DNA of 64,000 nt, from NCBI RefSeq assembly GCF_011759505.1, contig NZ_JAAOYO010000005.1, positions 1-64,000 on the forward strand, written 5' to 3'. Source of the DNA: Curtobacterium salicis. Its GTDB lineage: Bacteria; Actinomycetota; Actinomycetes; Actinomycetales; Microbacteriaceae. Positions 14,946 through 23,335 of this stretch are shown here, one piece after another. Position numbers and translations under genes: made by a program. Each line of letters starts with the position of its first letter. Position 1 is the first letter of the stretch. The notes under the pieces are model-generated. The model had not been told where the DNA came from. It saw only the letters and a list, made by a program, of their open reading frames with translations, and did not search any database.

Positions 14946-16367
14946 TCACGAGTCGACGTTGTCCCAGTCCTCCGGCCCACCAGAGCCGGCCGCGTAGTCG
15001 TCGAGCGGGGCCTCGCCGGAGCGCCAGAGGCTGAGGAACGGCTCGACGACCTTCCACCCCTGCACGGCGCTGTCACCACGGACGGACAGGGTCGCGTCGC
15101 CCTCGAGGACCCCGGCGAGCACCTCGCCGTAGGCACTGAGCCGGCCGGGGTTGAACGTCACCTCGAGCGCCGTGTGGTCGATCGTGTACGGGTCGCCCGG
15201 GCCGTTGACGTTGAGCTCGAGCTGCATCTCGTCCGGCGCGATCCAGATGCACAGGCGGTCCGGCTTGTGCGCCCCGGTCAGGCCGTCGGGCACGTGCGGC
15301 GAGTCCTTGAACGTGATGAGGATCTCGCGGCGCTGCTTGCCGAGCGCCTTGCCGGAGCGCAGGGTGAAGGGCACACCGGCCCAGCGCCAGTTCGCGACCT
15401 CGAGCTTCAGCTGCGCCAGGGTCTCGGTACCGAGCGACGGGTCCACCCCGTCCTCGTCCACGTACGACGGCATCGAGCGGTCCCCCACCGTGCCAGCCGT
15501 GTAGCGGGCACGCTTGCCGGCGGTCAGCGGGTCGCCGCCCCACGGGCGGACCGCCCGCAGCACGAGCTCCTTCTGGGTGCGCAGGTCCTCGGCGTCGATC
15601 GACGCGGGTGCCTCCATGGCGACCACGGCCATCACCTGCAGCAGGTGGCTCTGGATCATGTCGACCAGGGCGCCGGCCTTGTCGTAGTACCGGGCACGTC
15701 CCTCCAGTCCGAGGGTCTCGTCGTAGACGATGTCGACGCGCTCGACGTGCTGGGACGACAGCAGGGGTTCGATGATGCGGTTCGCGAAGCGCAGGCCGAG
15801 CAGGTTGAGCACCGTGGAGCGCCCGAGGAAGTGGTCGACGCGGTGGATCCGCGACTCCGGCAGGAACGAGTGCAACAGGTCGTTGAGGTGCTCGGCGCTC
15901 GCGGCGTCAGTGCCGAACGGCTTCTCGAGGGCCAGCCGCGTGTGTGCCGGCAGGTCCAGCTTCGCCAACTGCTCGCAGCTCTTCTCGGTCACCGCGGGCG
16001 GCAGGGCGAAGTAGATCGCCGGGTCGAAGTGGCAGTCGCCGAGCAGCGTCGTCAGGTCGTCCGGGGACGTGACGTCGGCCTTGCGGTACGACGACGCGTC
16101 GACCACTGCCTGGAGGCGCGGGGACAGCGCCGTCTCGCCGGTCGCGCCCTCGTCCTCCTCGTTCTTCGACGCCTGTGCGTTCTCGAACGCGTCGTGCACC
16201 AGCTGCTTCCACTCGGCGTCCGAGAGGTCCTCGACACCGGCGCCGACGAGCTGGATCTCCCAGTCCTCCTTGACGTCGAGGAGCGTCGCGAGGCCGGGCA
16301 GCAGCAGCCGCTTGGACAGGTCGCCGCTGGCTCCGAGGATGAGCAGTGTGGTCTGGAGGCTCGCCAT
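14946..16367 (-). CDS. zwf: Glucose-6-phosphate dehydrogenase
   Basis: A 473-residue cytoplasmic enzyme that oxidises glucose 6-phosphate to 6-phosphogluconolactone with NAD(P)+. The dinucleotide motif GASGDLSKR spans residues 12-20, EKPFGTDAASA lies mid-protein, and the substrate site reads HRVDHFLGR (the family has RIDHYLGK), with the catalytic His retained. The start at 16367 puts the nucleotide-binding strand at the usual N-terminal position; longer upstream reading would run into the divergent promoter. The usual actinobacterial neighbours tal, opcA and pgl are absent, so this is probably a second, stand-alone copy. Confidence 0.9.
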   Translation of the reverse strand: MASLQTTLLILGASGDLSKRLLLPGLATLLDVKEDWEIQLVGAGVEDLSDAEWKQLVHDAFENAQASKNEEDEGATGETALSPRLQAVVDASSYRKADVTSPDDLTTLLGDCHFDPAIYFALPPAVTEKSCEQLAKLDLPAHTRLALEKPFGTDAASAEHLNDLLHSFLPESRIHRVDHFLGRSTVLNLLGLRFANRIIEPLLSSQHVERVDIVYDETLGLEGRARYYDKAGALVDMIQSHLLQVMAVVAMEAPASIDAEDLRTQKELVLRAVRPWGGDPLTAGKRARYTAGTVGDRSMPSYVDEDGVDPSLGTETLAQLKLEVANWRWAGVPFTLRSGKALGKQRREILITFKDSPHVPDGLTGAHKPDRLCIWIAPDEMQLELNVNGPGDPYTIDHTALEVTFNPGRLSAYGEVLAGVLEGDATLSVRGDSAVQGWKVVEPFLSLWRSGEAPLDDYAAGSGGPEDWDNVDS

Positions 16368-16428
16368 GCCCCAGACCGTACTCATCGGATCCCGAACGGG
16401 GCCGGTCCGCGGCGCTACGGTGGTGGCG

Positions 16429-16454
16429 GTGTCGACGCGCGGGAGCGTCGACAC
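16429..16454. promoter_or_regulatory. Inverted repeat before the oxidoreductase gene
   Basis: GTGTCGACGC (16429-16438) and its complement GCGTCGACAC (16445-16454) are separated by 6 nt. The repeat ends 16 nt before the ATG at 16471, in the zwf/oxidoreductase divergent region. It could be an operator or a 5'-UTR hairpin. Confidence 0.45.
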
Positions 16455-16470
16455 GGCGCGAGGGAGCACC

Positions 16471-17688
16471 ATGACGACAGAGGGCAACGTCCACGCACCC
16501 GGTGTGGGACAGCAGCTGGCCGGTCCACCACGGGCGACGACCCCGCGGGGCGGACGGCTCCGGGTCGCCGTGGTCGGCACGGGCATGATCGCCGCCGTGC
16601 ACGTCCGGGCCGCCCGGGCCGCCGGAGCCGACGTGATCGGGGTCCTCGGCCGGAACCGCGAGCGCTCGGAGCAGGTCGCGGGGCAGCTGGGACTCGAGCG
16701 CGGGTACGCCGACCTGGACGCGGTGATCGCCGACCGCCCGGACGTCGTCCACGTCTGCACGCCCAACGACCAACACCACCCGCAGGCGCTCGCGGTGATC
16801 CGCGCCGGCATCAACGTCGTCTGCGAGAAGCCCCTGGCGGTGTCCGCCGAGCAGGCCGACGAACTCGAACGGGCCGCCGCCGAGGCCGGGGTCGTCGCGA
16901 CCGTCCCCTTCGTCTACCGGTACCACCCGATGGTCCGCGAGATCCGATCCCGCATCGCCGACGGCCAGCTCGGCCGGGTGCTCGCCGTCCACGGTCACTA
17001 CCTGCAGGACTGGATGCTCGACGAGAACGCGTCCTCGTGGCGGGTCGACTCCGGCGCCGGCGGCCAGTCGCGGGCGTTCGCGGACATCGGCTCGCACTGG
17101 TGCGACCTGGTCGAGTTCGTCACGGGCGAGCAGTTCGACTCGGTCAGCGCCGTCACCGACATCGTCCACCCGACGCGGCCCGCAGCCTCCGGGCCGTCGT
17201 TCTCCGGCACGCCCGACCCGGACCCGATCGCCGACGCCGGCCGACGGGCCGAGGTCACGACCGAGGACACCGCGGTCGCGACGTTCCGCACCGGCAGTGG
17301 CCGGATCGGCAACGTCGTCATCTCGCAGGTGTCAGCCGGCCGGAAGAACCGGCTCTGGTTCGAGGTCGACGGGATGCTCGGTTCCGCGGCCTTCGACCAG
17401 GAGCAGCCCGAGTCCGCCTGGTTCGGCAACGACATCGGAGCGCAGATCGTCGTCCGTGACCCGTCCCAGGGCTCCCCCGACCAGCGCCGACTGGCGGTCG
17501 TGCCGTCCGGGCACCCCCAGGGCTACGTCGACGCGTTCGCGGCCTTCGTCGCCGACACCTACACGGCCGTCACGACGGGCACCGCACCGGAGGGTCTGCC
17601 GACCTTCCGGGACGGCGCCCGGTCGGCACGCATCATCGACACCGTGGTCGCCAGTGCCGGCGACCTCGCCTGGAGGGAGATCCGATGA
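16471..17688 (+). CDS. Gfo/Idh/MocA-family oxidoreductase
   Basis: A 405-residue NAD(P)-dependent dehydrogenase. After a 30-residue low-complexity leader the Rossmann motif RVAVVGTGMIAAVHVRAA appears; VCEKPLAVSAEQADEL is the conserved EKP catalytic motif, and GGQSRAFADIGSHWCDLVEF carries the G-D-x-G-x-H signature of the C-terminal domain. Substrates of the family are sugars, inositols and related polyols. It is translationally coupled (ATGA) to a TIM-barrel isomerase, a pairing typical of inositol or ketosugar catabolism. The ATG at 16471 is the first after the palindrome. Confidence 0.87.
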   Translation: MTTEGNVHAPGVGQQLAGPPRATTPRGGRLRVAVVGTGMIAAVHVRAARAAGADVIGVLGRNRERSEQVAGQLGLERGYADLDAVIADRPDVVHVCTPNDQHHPQALAVIRAGINVVCEKPLAVSAEQADELERAAAEAGVVATVPFVYRYHPMVREIRSRIADGQLGRVLAVHGHYLQDWMLDENASSWRVDSGAGGQSRAFADIGSHWCDLVEFVTGEQFDSVSAVTDIVHPTRPAASGPSFSGTPDPDPIADAGRRAEVTTEDTAVATFRTGSGRIGNVVISQVSAGRKNRLWFEVDGMLGSAAFDQEQPESAWFGNDIGAQIVVRDPSQGSPDQRRLAVVPSGHPQGYVDAFAAFVADTYTAVTTGTAPEGLPTFRDGARSARIIDTVVASAGDLAWREIR

Positions 17689-18608
17689 AGCTCGGCATGT
17701 TGACCGCCTGTCTGCCCGGGTGGGACCTCGACCGCATCGCCGACTTCGCGAGCGGCCAGGGCTACGAGCGGCTGGAGGTCGCGGTCTGGCCGGGCACCGG
17801 TGGCCGCGACTTCGAGGCGGCGCACCTGCCGGTCGCGACCCTCACCGACGACGACGTCCAGGCGACGCGGGCGCTGCTCGACCGCACCGGGCTCGAGATC
17901 TCCGCGCTGGCCTACTACGAGAACAACCTGCACCAGGACCCCGCCCGCCGTGACGAGGTGCACACGCACCTCAAGCACGCGGTCGACGCCGCACAGCGCC
18001 TCGGCGTCCCCTACGTCGGCACGTTCATCGGCCGCGACAACACCAAGAGCGTCCGCGAGAACATGGCCGAGGGCGACCGGGTCCTGCCCGAACTGCTCGA
18101 CTACGCCGGCGAGCGCGGGGTGCGCCTGATCATCGAGAACTGCGTGATGGAGGGCTGGCACCCCGACGGCTACCCGGGGAACATCGCGTACTCGCCGGAG
18201 CTCTGGGAGTGGGTGACCGGGCTCGGCTTCGGCCTGAACTGGGACCCGTCGCACCTGACCTGGATCGGCATCGACCCGGTCGAGACGATCCTGCCGTTCG
18301 CCGAGCACATCGTGCACGCGCAGGCGAAGGACCTGGAACTCTTCCCGGAGCAGCGGAACCGGTACGGCTTCTTCGGCAAGGTCGACAAGGGCGACGACCC
18401 GTGGGAGATGGGCTGGTGGCGGTTCCGGGTGCCGGGTCGCGGGGTCGTGGACTGGCCGCACGTGGTCGACCGGCTGTACGAGGCGGGCTTCGACGGCACG
18501 CTGAGCGTCGAGCACGAGGACCCGCTCTGGGGCGGTGAGGACGAGAAGGTCCTGGAGGGCCTCCGGATCGCGCACCGGACGCTCCGGCCGCTCATCGCGG
18601 TGGAGTGA
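17685..18608 (+). CDS. Sugar phosphate isomerase/epimerase (TIM barrel)
   Basis: A 307-residue xylose-isomerase-like TIM barrel (AP_endonuc_2 family). Metal-site residues appear in order: LIIENCVMEGWHPDG (Glu), LNWDPSHLTW (Asp, His), HAQAKDLELFPEQ (His/Asp) and LSVEHEDPLWG (Glu). The family includes IolE-, IolI- and 3-ketosugar-type isomerases. Its ATG overlaps the oxidoreductase stop, so both act in the same pathway, probably oxidising a sugar or cyclitol and then isomerising or dehydrating the keto product. Confidence 0.85.
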   Translation: MKLGMLTACLPGWDLDRIADFASGQGYERLEVAVWPGTGGRDFEAAHLPVATLTDDDVQATRALLDRTGLEISALAYYENNLHQDPARRDEVHTHLKHAVDAAQRLGVPYVGTFIGRDNTKSVRENMAEGDRVLPELLDYAGERGVRLIIENCVMEGWHPDGYPGNIAYSPELWEWVTGLGFGLNWDPSHLTWIGIDPVETILPFAEHIVHAQAKDLELFPEQRNRYGFFGKVDKGDDPWEMGWWRFRVPGRGVVDWPHVVDRLYEAGFDGTLSVEHEDPLWGGEDEKVLEGLRIAHRTLRPLIAVE

Positions 18609-18668
18609 GCGCCGTCCGGACCCCGCGGTGCTGGGAACCCTGAAGACGCTCCGGAGCACCCTGGACGC

Positions 18669-20483
18669 GTGAGCCAGAACGTCAGCGAATTCGTCCTCGA
18701 CCGCATCAAGGCATGGGGCGTCACGCGCGTCTACGGGTACCCCGGTGACGGCATCGGCGAGTTCGACGGCGCCCTCGGCAAGGCCGACCGTGCGGGTGAG
18801 GGCGTCGAGTACATCCGCCCGACGCACGAGGAGATCGCGGCGCTGATGGCGACCGCGCACGCGAAGTTCACGGGCGAGGTCGGCGTCTGCATCGCCACGT
18901 CGAGCCCCGGCGCCTTCCACATGCTCAACGGCCTCTACGACGCCCAGATGGACAACCAGCCGGTCGTCGCGATCGTCGGACAGCAGGGGCTGGCGGCCGT
19001 CGGGACGTTCACGCAGCAGGAGTCGAACCTGGAACGGGTCTTCGCGGACGTGGCCTGCTACGTGCAGACCATCGCGACGCCGGACTCCGCCGGGGTCGTC
19101 ATCGACACGGCCTTCCGCACGGCGATGCTCCGGAAGCAGCCGGCCGTGGTCGTGCTCCCCCACGACGTGCAGGCGATGCCGTGGTCGGAGCCCGGCGCCG
19201 AGCACTGGGTGTCCCGCTCGAGCGATGTCCCGGCCTCCACCCGGATCACCCCGCCGGCCGAGGACGTCCGGAAGATGGCCGACATCATCAACGCCGGCGA
19301 GCGCGTGACCTTCCTGGTGGGCGCCGGAGCCCGCGGCGCCACGGACCAGGTGCTCGCCGCGGCCGGGAAGGCCGGTGCCGGGATCATCACCGCCCTGCGC
19401 GGCAAGGACGTCGTGCCCTCCGACGTGCCGTTCCACACCCAGCAGGTCGGGCTGCTCGGGTCGCGTCCGAGCCTGACCCAGATCAAGGAGTGCGACACGA
19501 TCGTGCTCCTCGGCACCAACTACCCCTACGGCGAGTACCTGCCGAAGGTGGGGCAGGCCCGCGGCATCCAGGTCGACATCAAGCCCGAGCAGCTCGGCCT
19601 GCGGTACCCGAACGAGCTCAACATGTGGGGCGACGTCGGGGCGACGCTCGACGCCCTGCTCCCGCTGCTCGAGCAGAAGGACGACCTCGGCTGGCAGGAG
19701 AAGCTCGCCGACGAGATGCGTGAGTGGGAGGCCGAGATGGGCCGCCAGGCCGAGGTCGCCTACAGCGACGGAGTCAACCCGCGCCGCGTCATCCGCGCCG
19801 TGAACGAGCGTCTGCCCGAGGGCGTCACGGTCACCTGCGACGCCGGCACCACGGCGGACTGGTACGGCCACCACATCCGGCTGCGCCGCGGCATGCACGG
19901 CGACATGTCCGGCCGCCTGGCGACGATGCTCGCCGCGATGCCGTACGCCGTCACCGCGAAGTTCGCGTTCCCGGACCGTCCCGCGGTGTGCACGATCGGC
20001 GACGGCGCGTTCCAGATGCTCGGCATGAACGAGCTCATCACCGTGAAGAAGTACATGGACCGCTGGCAGGACAAGCAGCTGGTGATCGTGGTCATGCACA
20101 ACGACGACCTCGGTCAGGTCTCGTGGGAGATGCGCACCGAGGACGGCAACCCGATGTGGCGCGGCTCGCAGGACGTCGAGACGATGGACTACGCCGGGTA
20201 CGCCGAGCTGCTCGGGTTCCAGGGCATCGCGGTGCACAGCGACGACGAGGTCGACGCCGCCGTCGAGCGGGCCTTCGCGCACCAGGGCGTCACGCTCATC
20301 GACGCGTACGTCAGTCGGAGTGTCCCCCCGTTGCCGCCGCACATCACCGCCGAGTACGCGATGAACACCGCGAAGAGCCTGCTCAAGGGCGACCCGGTGG
20401 AGTTCGACGTCGTCAAGGACTCCGCGAAGGCGATGGCGGCCGAGGTCGTCGAGCGCGCGAAGGGTGCGTTCGGCCGCGACTGA
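18669..20483 (+). CDS. Thiamine-diphosphate enzyme, pyruvate oxidase/acetolactate synthase-like
   Basis: A 604-residue ThDP enzyme with the usual three domains. The N-terminal Pyr domain carries GYPGDGIGEF and the catalytic Glu in RPTHEEIAALMA. The central domain contains FLVGAGARGATDQVL, and the C-terminal PP domain has IGDGAFQMLGMNEL followed downstream by HNDDL for Mg-ThDP binding. Sequence character is closest to PoxB-like or acetolactate-synthase-like stand-alone enzymes; no regulatory subunit is present. The GTG start at 18669 puts the protein at normal length. Whether it makes acetate, acetolactate or another product is not decidable here. Confidence 0.85.
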   Translation: MSQNVSEFVLDRIKAWGVTRVYGYPGDGIGEFDGALGKADRAGEGVEYIRPTHEEIAALMATAHAKFTGEVGVCIATSSPGAFHMLNGLYDAQMDNQPVVAIVGQQGLAAVGTFTQQESNLERVFADVACYVQTIATPDSAGVVIDTAFRTAMLRKQPAVVVLPHDVQAMPWSEPGAEHWVSRSSDVPASTRITPPAEDVRKMADIINAGERVTFLVGAGARGATDQVLAAAGKAGAGIITALRGKDVVPSDVPFHTQQVGLLGSRPSLTQIKECDTIVLLGTNYPYGEYLPKVGQARGIQVDIKPEQLGLRYPNELNMWGDVGATLDALLPLLEQKDDLGWQEKLADEMREWEAEMGRQAEVAYSDGVNPRRVIRAVNERLPEGVTVTCDAGTTADWYGHHIRLRRGMHGDMSGRLATMLAAMPYAVTAKFAFPDRPAVCTIGDGAFQMLGMNELITVKKYMDRWQDKQLVIVVMHNDDLGQVSWEMRTEDGNPMWRGSQDVETMDYAGYAELLGFQGIAVHSDDEVDAAVERAFAHQGVTLIDAYVSRSVPPLPPHITAEYAMNTAKSLLKGDPVEFDVVKDSAKAMAAEVVERAKGAFGRD

Positions 20484-20494
20484 CGACGCTGTGA

Positions 20495-20541
20495 CGGGGG
20501 TGTTCCGGCCGGTTGAACAACACGTGACGCCGGCACCCCCG
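20495..20541. terminator. Imperfect hairpin after the ThDP enzyme
   Basis: CGGGGGTG and CCGGC (20495-20509) pair with GCCGG and CACCCCCG (20529-20541), separated by a 2-nt bulge and a 19-nt loop. It is placed 12 nt after the stop codon and is a likely terminator. A TAGGTT -10-like box at 20569-20574 lies downstream for the nucleotidase gene. Confidence 0.5.
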
Positions 20542-20631
20542 CTCTGGCGTGTCGCCTGTGTGTCCTCGTAGGTTCAGGAGGTCGCGTCCCCCGTCCGGGG
20601 GCAGAACCACCACACCAGGAGTCCTCACACG

Positions 20632-23022
20632 ATGAGCCCGTCCCACCACCCCGAGACCACCAGGCGGAGGCGCGGCATCGTCGCCGGCACCGCTCTCGCC
20701 ACCGCAGGGGTCCTCGTCGCCCTCGGCGCGCCGACCACCGCGTCCGCCGCGGAGCCCGGGCCCACGACGATCGACATCGTCGACGTCAACGACTTCCACG
20801 GTCGCATCGAGTCCGAGGGCACCACGGCCGACAAGGCCGCGGGCGCCGCGAAGCTCGCCGCCGTCGTGCAGGCACAGCGCGAGGCGAACCCGAACACCAT
20901 CTTCACGAGCGCGGGCGACAACGTCGGCGCCTCGACGTTCACCTCCTTCGTGCAGCATGACGACCCCACGATCGACGTCCTCAACCAGATGCACCTGGAC
21001 GTCAGCGCGATCGGCAACCACGAGCTCGACAAGGGCCAGGACGACCTGACCGGACGCATCGAGGACCGCGCGGACTGGCCGTACATCTCGGCGAACATCG
21101 TCGAGCAGGGCACCACCGACCCGGCGTTCACCCCGTGGTCCATCGTCGAGAAGGGCGGCGTGAAGGTCGGCTTCATCGGCGCGACCACCGAGGCGCTCAT
21201 CCCTGGACTCGTCAGCCCCGGCGGTGTGCAGGGGCTCGCGATGGCCCCGATCGTCAGTTCGGTGAACCGCTACGCCGACGAGCTCACCGACGGCGACGCC
21301 GCGAACGGTGAGGCCGACGTCCTCGTCCTGCTCGTCCACGAGGGCGCCACCACGGGCGCGCGTGCAGACGCTGTCGGCAGCGGTGCCTTCGGTCAGATCA
21401 CCGGGAAGGTGTCCTCGAAGGTCGCTGCGATCGTCTCGGCACACACCCACGCGATGTACGACCACGAGATCGCCGGCCCGGACGGCACGGTCCGCCCGGT
21501 GATCCAGACCGGCTCGTACGGCATGAACTACGGCCACCTGCGGCTGACCGTCGGCGCGGACCGGAAGCTCTCCGGCATCAGCGCCGAGGTGCTGCCGCTC
21601 AACACCGCGACCGCGAAGCCGACGGACACCACCTCGGTCGACGCCGTCACGAAGACGGTCGCCGACGCCAAGGCGATCGCGGACGTCAAGGGCAAGGAGC
21701 CGCTCGGCACCATCACCGGCGACCTGCGCCGCGCCGTGCAGTCCGACGGCACCACCGAGAACCGTGGTGGCGAGTCGACCCTCGGCAACAACATCGCCGA
21801 GGTGCAGCGCTGGGCCACCGAACGCCAGGGGTCGCAGATCGCCTTCATGAACCCCGGCGGGCTCCGCACCGACCTGGTCTACGCCTCCAGCGGCGCGGGC
21901 GACCCGGACGGCAGCGTCTCCTACAAGGAAGCCGCGCTCGTCCAGCCGTTCGCGAACACCCTGGTCACCGAGGACCTCACCGGGCAGCAGATCAAGGACG
22001 CCCTCGAGCAGCAGTGGCAGCCGGACGGCCTCGAGCGTCCGTTCCTCAAGCTCGGCGTCTCGAACGGCTTCGCGTACACGTACGACCCGTCCGCCGGTCG
22101 CGGCGAGCGCATCACCGGCATGACCCTGGACGGCGAGCCGATCGCGCTCGACCAGACGGTCAAGGTCACCGTCAACTCGTTCCTGTCGACCGGTGGCGAC
22201 AACTTCGCGGCCTTCGCAGCGGGCGCGAACAAGGCCGACTCGGGTCAGGTCGACCTGCAGGCGCAGGCGGACTACTTCGCGGCCCACGACGCCGTCGAGC
22301 CGCCGACGGACCAGCGTGCCGTCGGCGTCACCACGACGCCGGTCCCCGCGGGCGGCTTCCAGCCCGGTGACGACGTGACGGTCGACCTGTCCTCGCTGGT
22401 GTTCAGCAACGCCGGCGACCAGAGCGGCGACGTGACGGTCTCGGCCGGTGACCAGGTGCTCGCCACGAGCCCGATCGACACCACCGTCATCGACAAGACC
22501 GACGAGCAGGGTCGCGCCTCGCTGACCGTCACGGTCCCCGAGCCGGGCGTCGCCCTGCCCGCGGAGCCGGCAGCCCCGTCGACCGCGTCGACGCCGGCCG
22601 CCACGGCCGTCGAGACCTCGGACGAGCCGCTCGTCGTGGGGCTGCCGAACGGGCAGCAGATCACGCTCGCCGTGACGATCCCGCTCGCGGTCGTCCCGGA
22701 GCCCGGCACCGACCCGGGTGGCCCCGTCGACGGTTCCGACCCGACCCCCACCCCCACCCCGTCACCCGTCCCGGGCGGCGGTGGCCCGGGCGTCGGTGAC
22801 GGCGGCCTCGGCGGCTCCGGCAGCGGGACCGGCAACGGGGTCGTGCCGATCGCCGGTGGCGCGATCGGCACCGCGGACGGAGGCGCACTCGCGTACACGG
22901 GAGCCGAGCTCGCTGCTCCGGCCCTCGCAGCCGGGCTGCTGCTCCTGGCCGGCTCGACCGCACTCGTGCTGGTCCGCCGGAAGCGTGCCGCGCACGACGT
23001 GGGCGAGCGCGCGGAGGGCTGA
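20632..23022 (+). CDS. Cell-wall-anchored 5'-nucleotidase / metallophosphatase (LAYTG)
   Basis: A 796-residue secreted enzyme. The signal peptide (basic start, hydrophobic core, ASA end near residue 39) is followed by a calcineurin-like phosphatase domain with DVNDFHGR, GDNVGAST, GNHELDKG and the downstream VSAHTHAMYDH. Then comes a 5'-nucleotidase C-terminal domain with FMNPGGLRTDL and VNSFLSTGGDNFAAF. A Pro/Gly/Thr-rich stalk leads to LAYTG at residues 753-757, a hydrophobic helix and an RRKR tail, which is a class E (LAxTG) sortase signal. It would hydrolyse extracellular nucleotides at the wall, releasing nucleoside and phosphate. The start has a CAGGAG ribosome-binding site. No active sortase is encoded in the window. 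Confidence 0.9.
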   Translation: MSPSHHPETTRRRRGIVAGTALATAGVLVALGAPTTASAAEPGPTTIDIVDVNDFHGRIESEGTTADKAAGAAKLAAVVQAQREANPNTIFTSAGDNVGASTFTSFVQHDDPTIDVLNQMHLDVSAIGNHELDKGQDDLTGRIEDRADWPYISANIVEQGTTDPAFTPWSIVEKGGVKVGFIGATTEALIPGLVSPGGVQGLAMAPIVSSVNRYADELTDGDAANGEADVLVLLVHEGATTGARADAVGSGAFGQITGKVSSKVAAIVSAHTHAMYDHEIAGPDGTVRPVIQTGSYGMNYGHLRLTVGADRKLSGISAEVLPLNTATAKPTDTTSVDAVTKTVADAKAIADVKGKEPLGTITGDLRRAVQSDGTTENRGGESTLGNNIAEVQRWATERQGSQIAFMNPGGLRTDLVYASSGAGDPDGSVSYKEAALVQPFANTLVTEDLTGQQIKDALEQQWQPDGLERPFLKLGVSNGFAYTYDPSAGRGERITGMTLDGEPIALDQTVKVTVNSFLSTGGDNFAAFAAGANKADSGQVDLQAQADYFAAHDAVEPPTDQRAVGVTTTPVPAGGFQPGDDVTVDLSSLVFSNAGDQSGDVTVSAGDQVLATSPIDTTVIDKTDEQGRASLTVTVPEPGVALPAEPAAPSTASTPAATAVETSDEPLVVGLPNGQQITLAVTIPLAVVPEPGTDPGGPVDGSDPTPTPTPSPVPGGGGPGVGDGGLGGSGSGTGNGVVPIAGGAIGTADGGALAYTGAELAAPALAAGLLLLAGSTALVLVRRKRAAHDVGERAEG

Positions 23023-23047
23023 CGCGCCTCCCGGCTCGCCGATGCGT

Positions 23048-23083
23048 GACGGGCCCGTCCACCGACCGGTGGGCGGGCCCGTC
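23048..23083 (+). terminator. Terminator of the 5'-nucleotidase gene
   Basis: A 16-bp GC-rich stem with one G-T pair and a 4-nt loop (arms 23048-23063 and 23068-23083), followed by TCGTGTGTCT. It lies 25 nt after the stop. The rest of the 313-nt convergent gap up to 23335 holds only this and the next hairpin. Confidence 0.75.
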
Positions 23084-23269
23084 TCGTGTGTCTGGCCCGG
23101 AGTGCTCGTCCTGGAGGCCGGGAGGCCCGTCTCCCGAGATCCGGTGGCCGCACGCGGACAGCACGGTCGGTTTCCGCATGTCACCGCGGTACGCTGCACC
23201 GGTCGCCACGCGCGATGCGCCGCGCCGGGTCGCCGGACGGTGGTTCCGCCCGACCGGACCCCGCGACGC

Positions 23270-23308
23270 GGGTGTCCTCCGCCTCCAGGGAAACGGCGGA
23301 GGACACCC
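23270..23308 (-). terminator. Terminator of the efe operon
   Basis: Arms GGGTGTCCTCCGCC (23270-23283) and complement (23295-23308) form a 14-bp stem with an 11-nt loop, 27 nt beyond the efeB stop on the minus strand. A T-rich stretch follows only on the plus strand, so it may work in both directions. Confidence 0.7.
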
Positions 23309-23335
23309 TTCTCCCACCCGCGCGACGCTCGCGGC

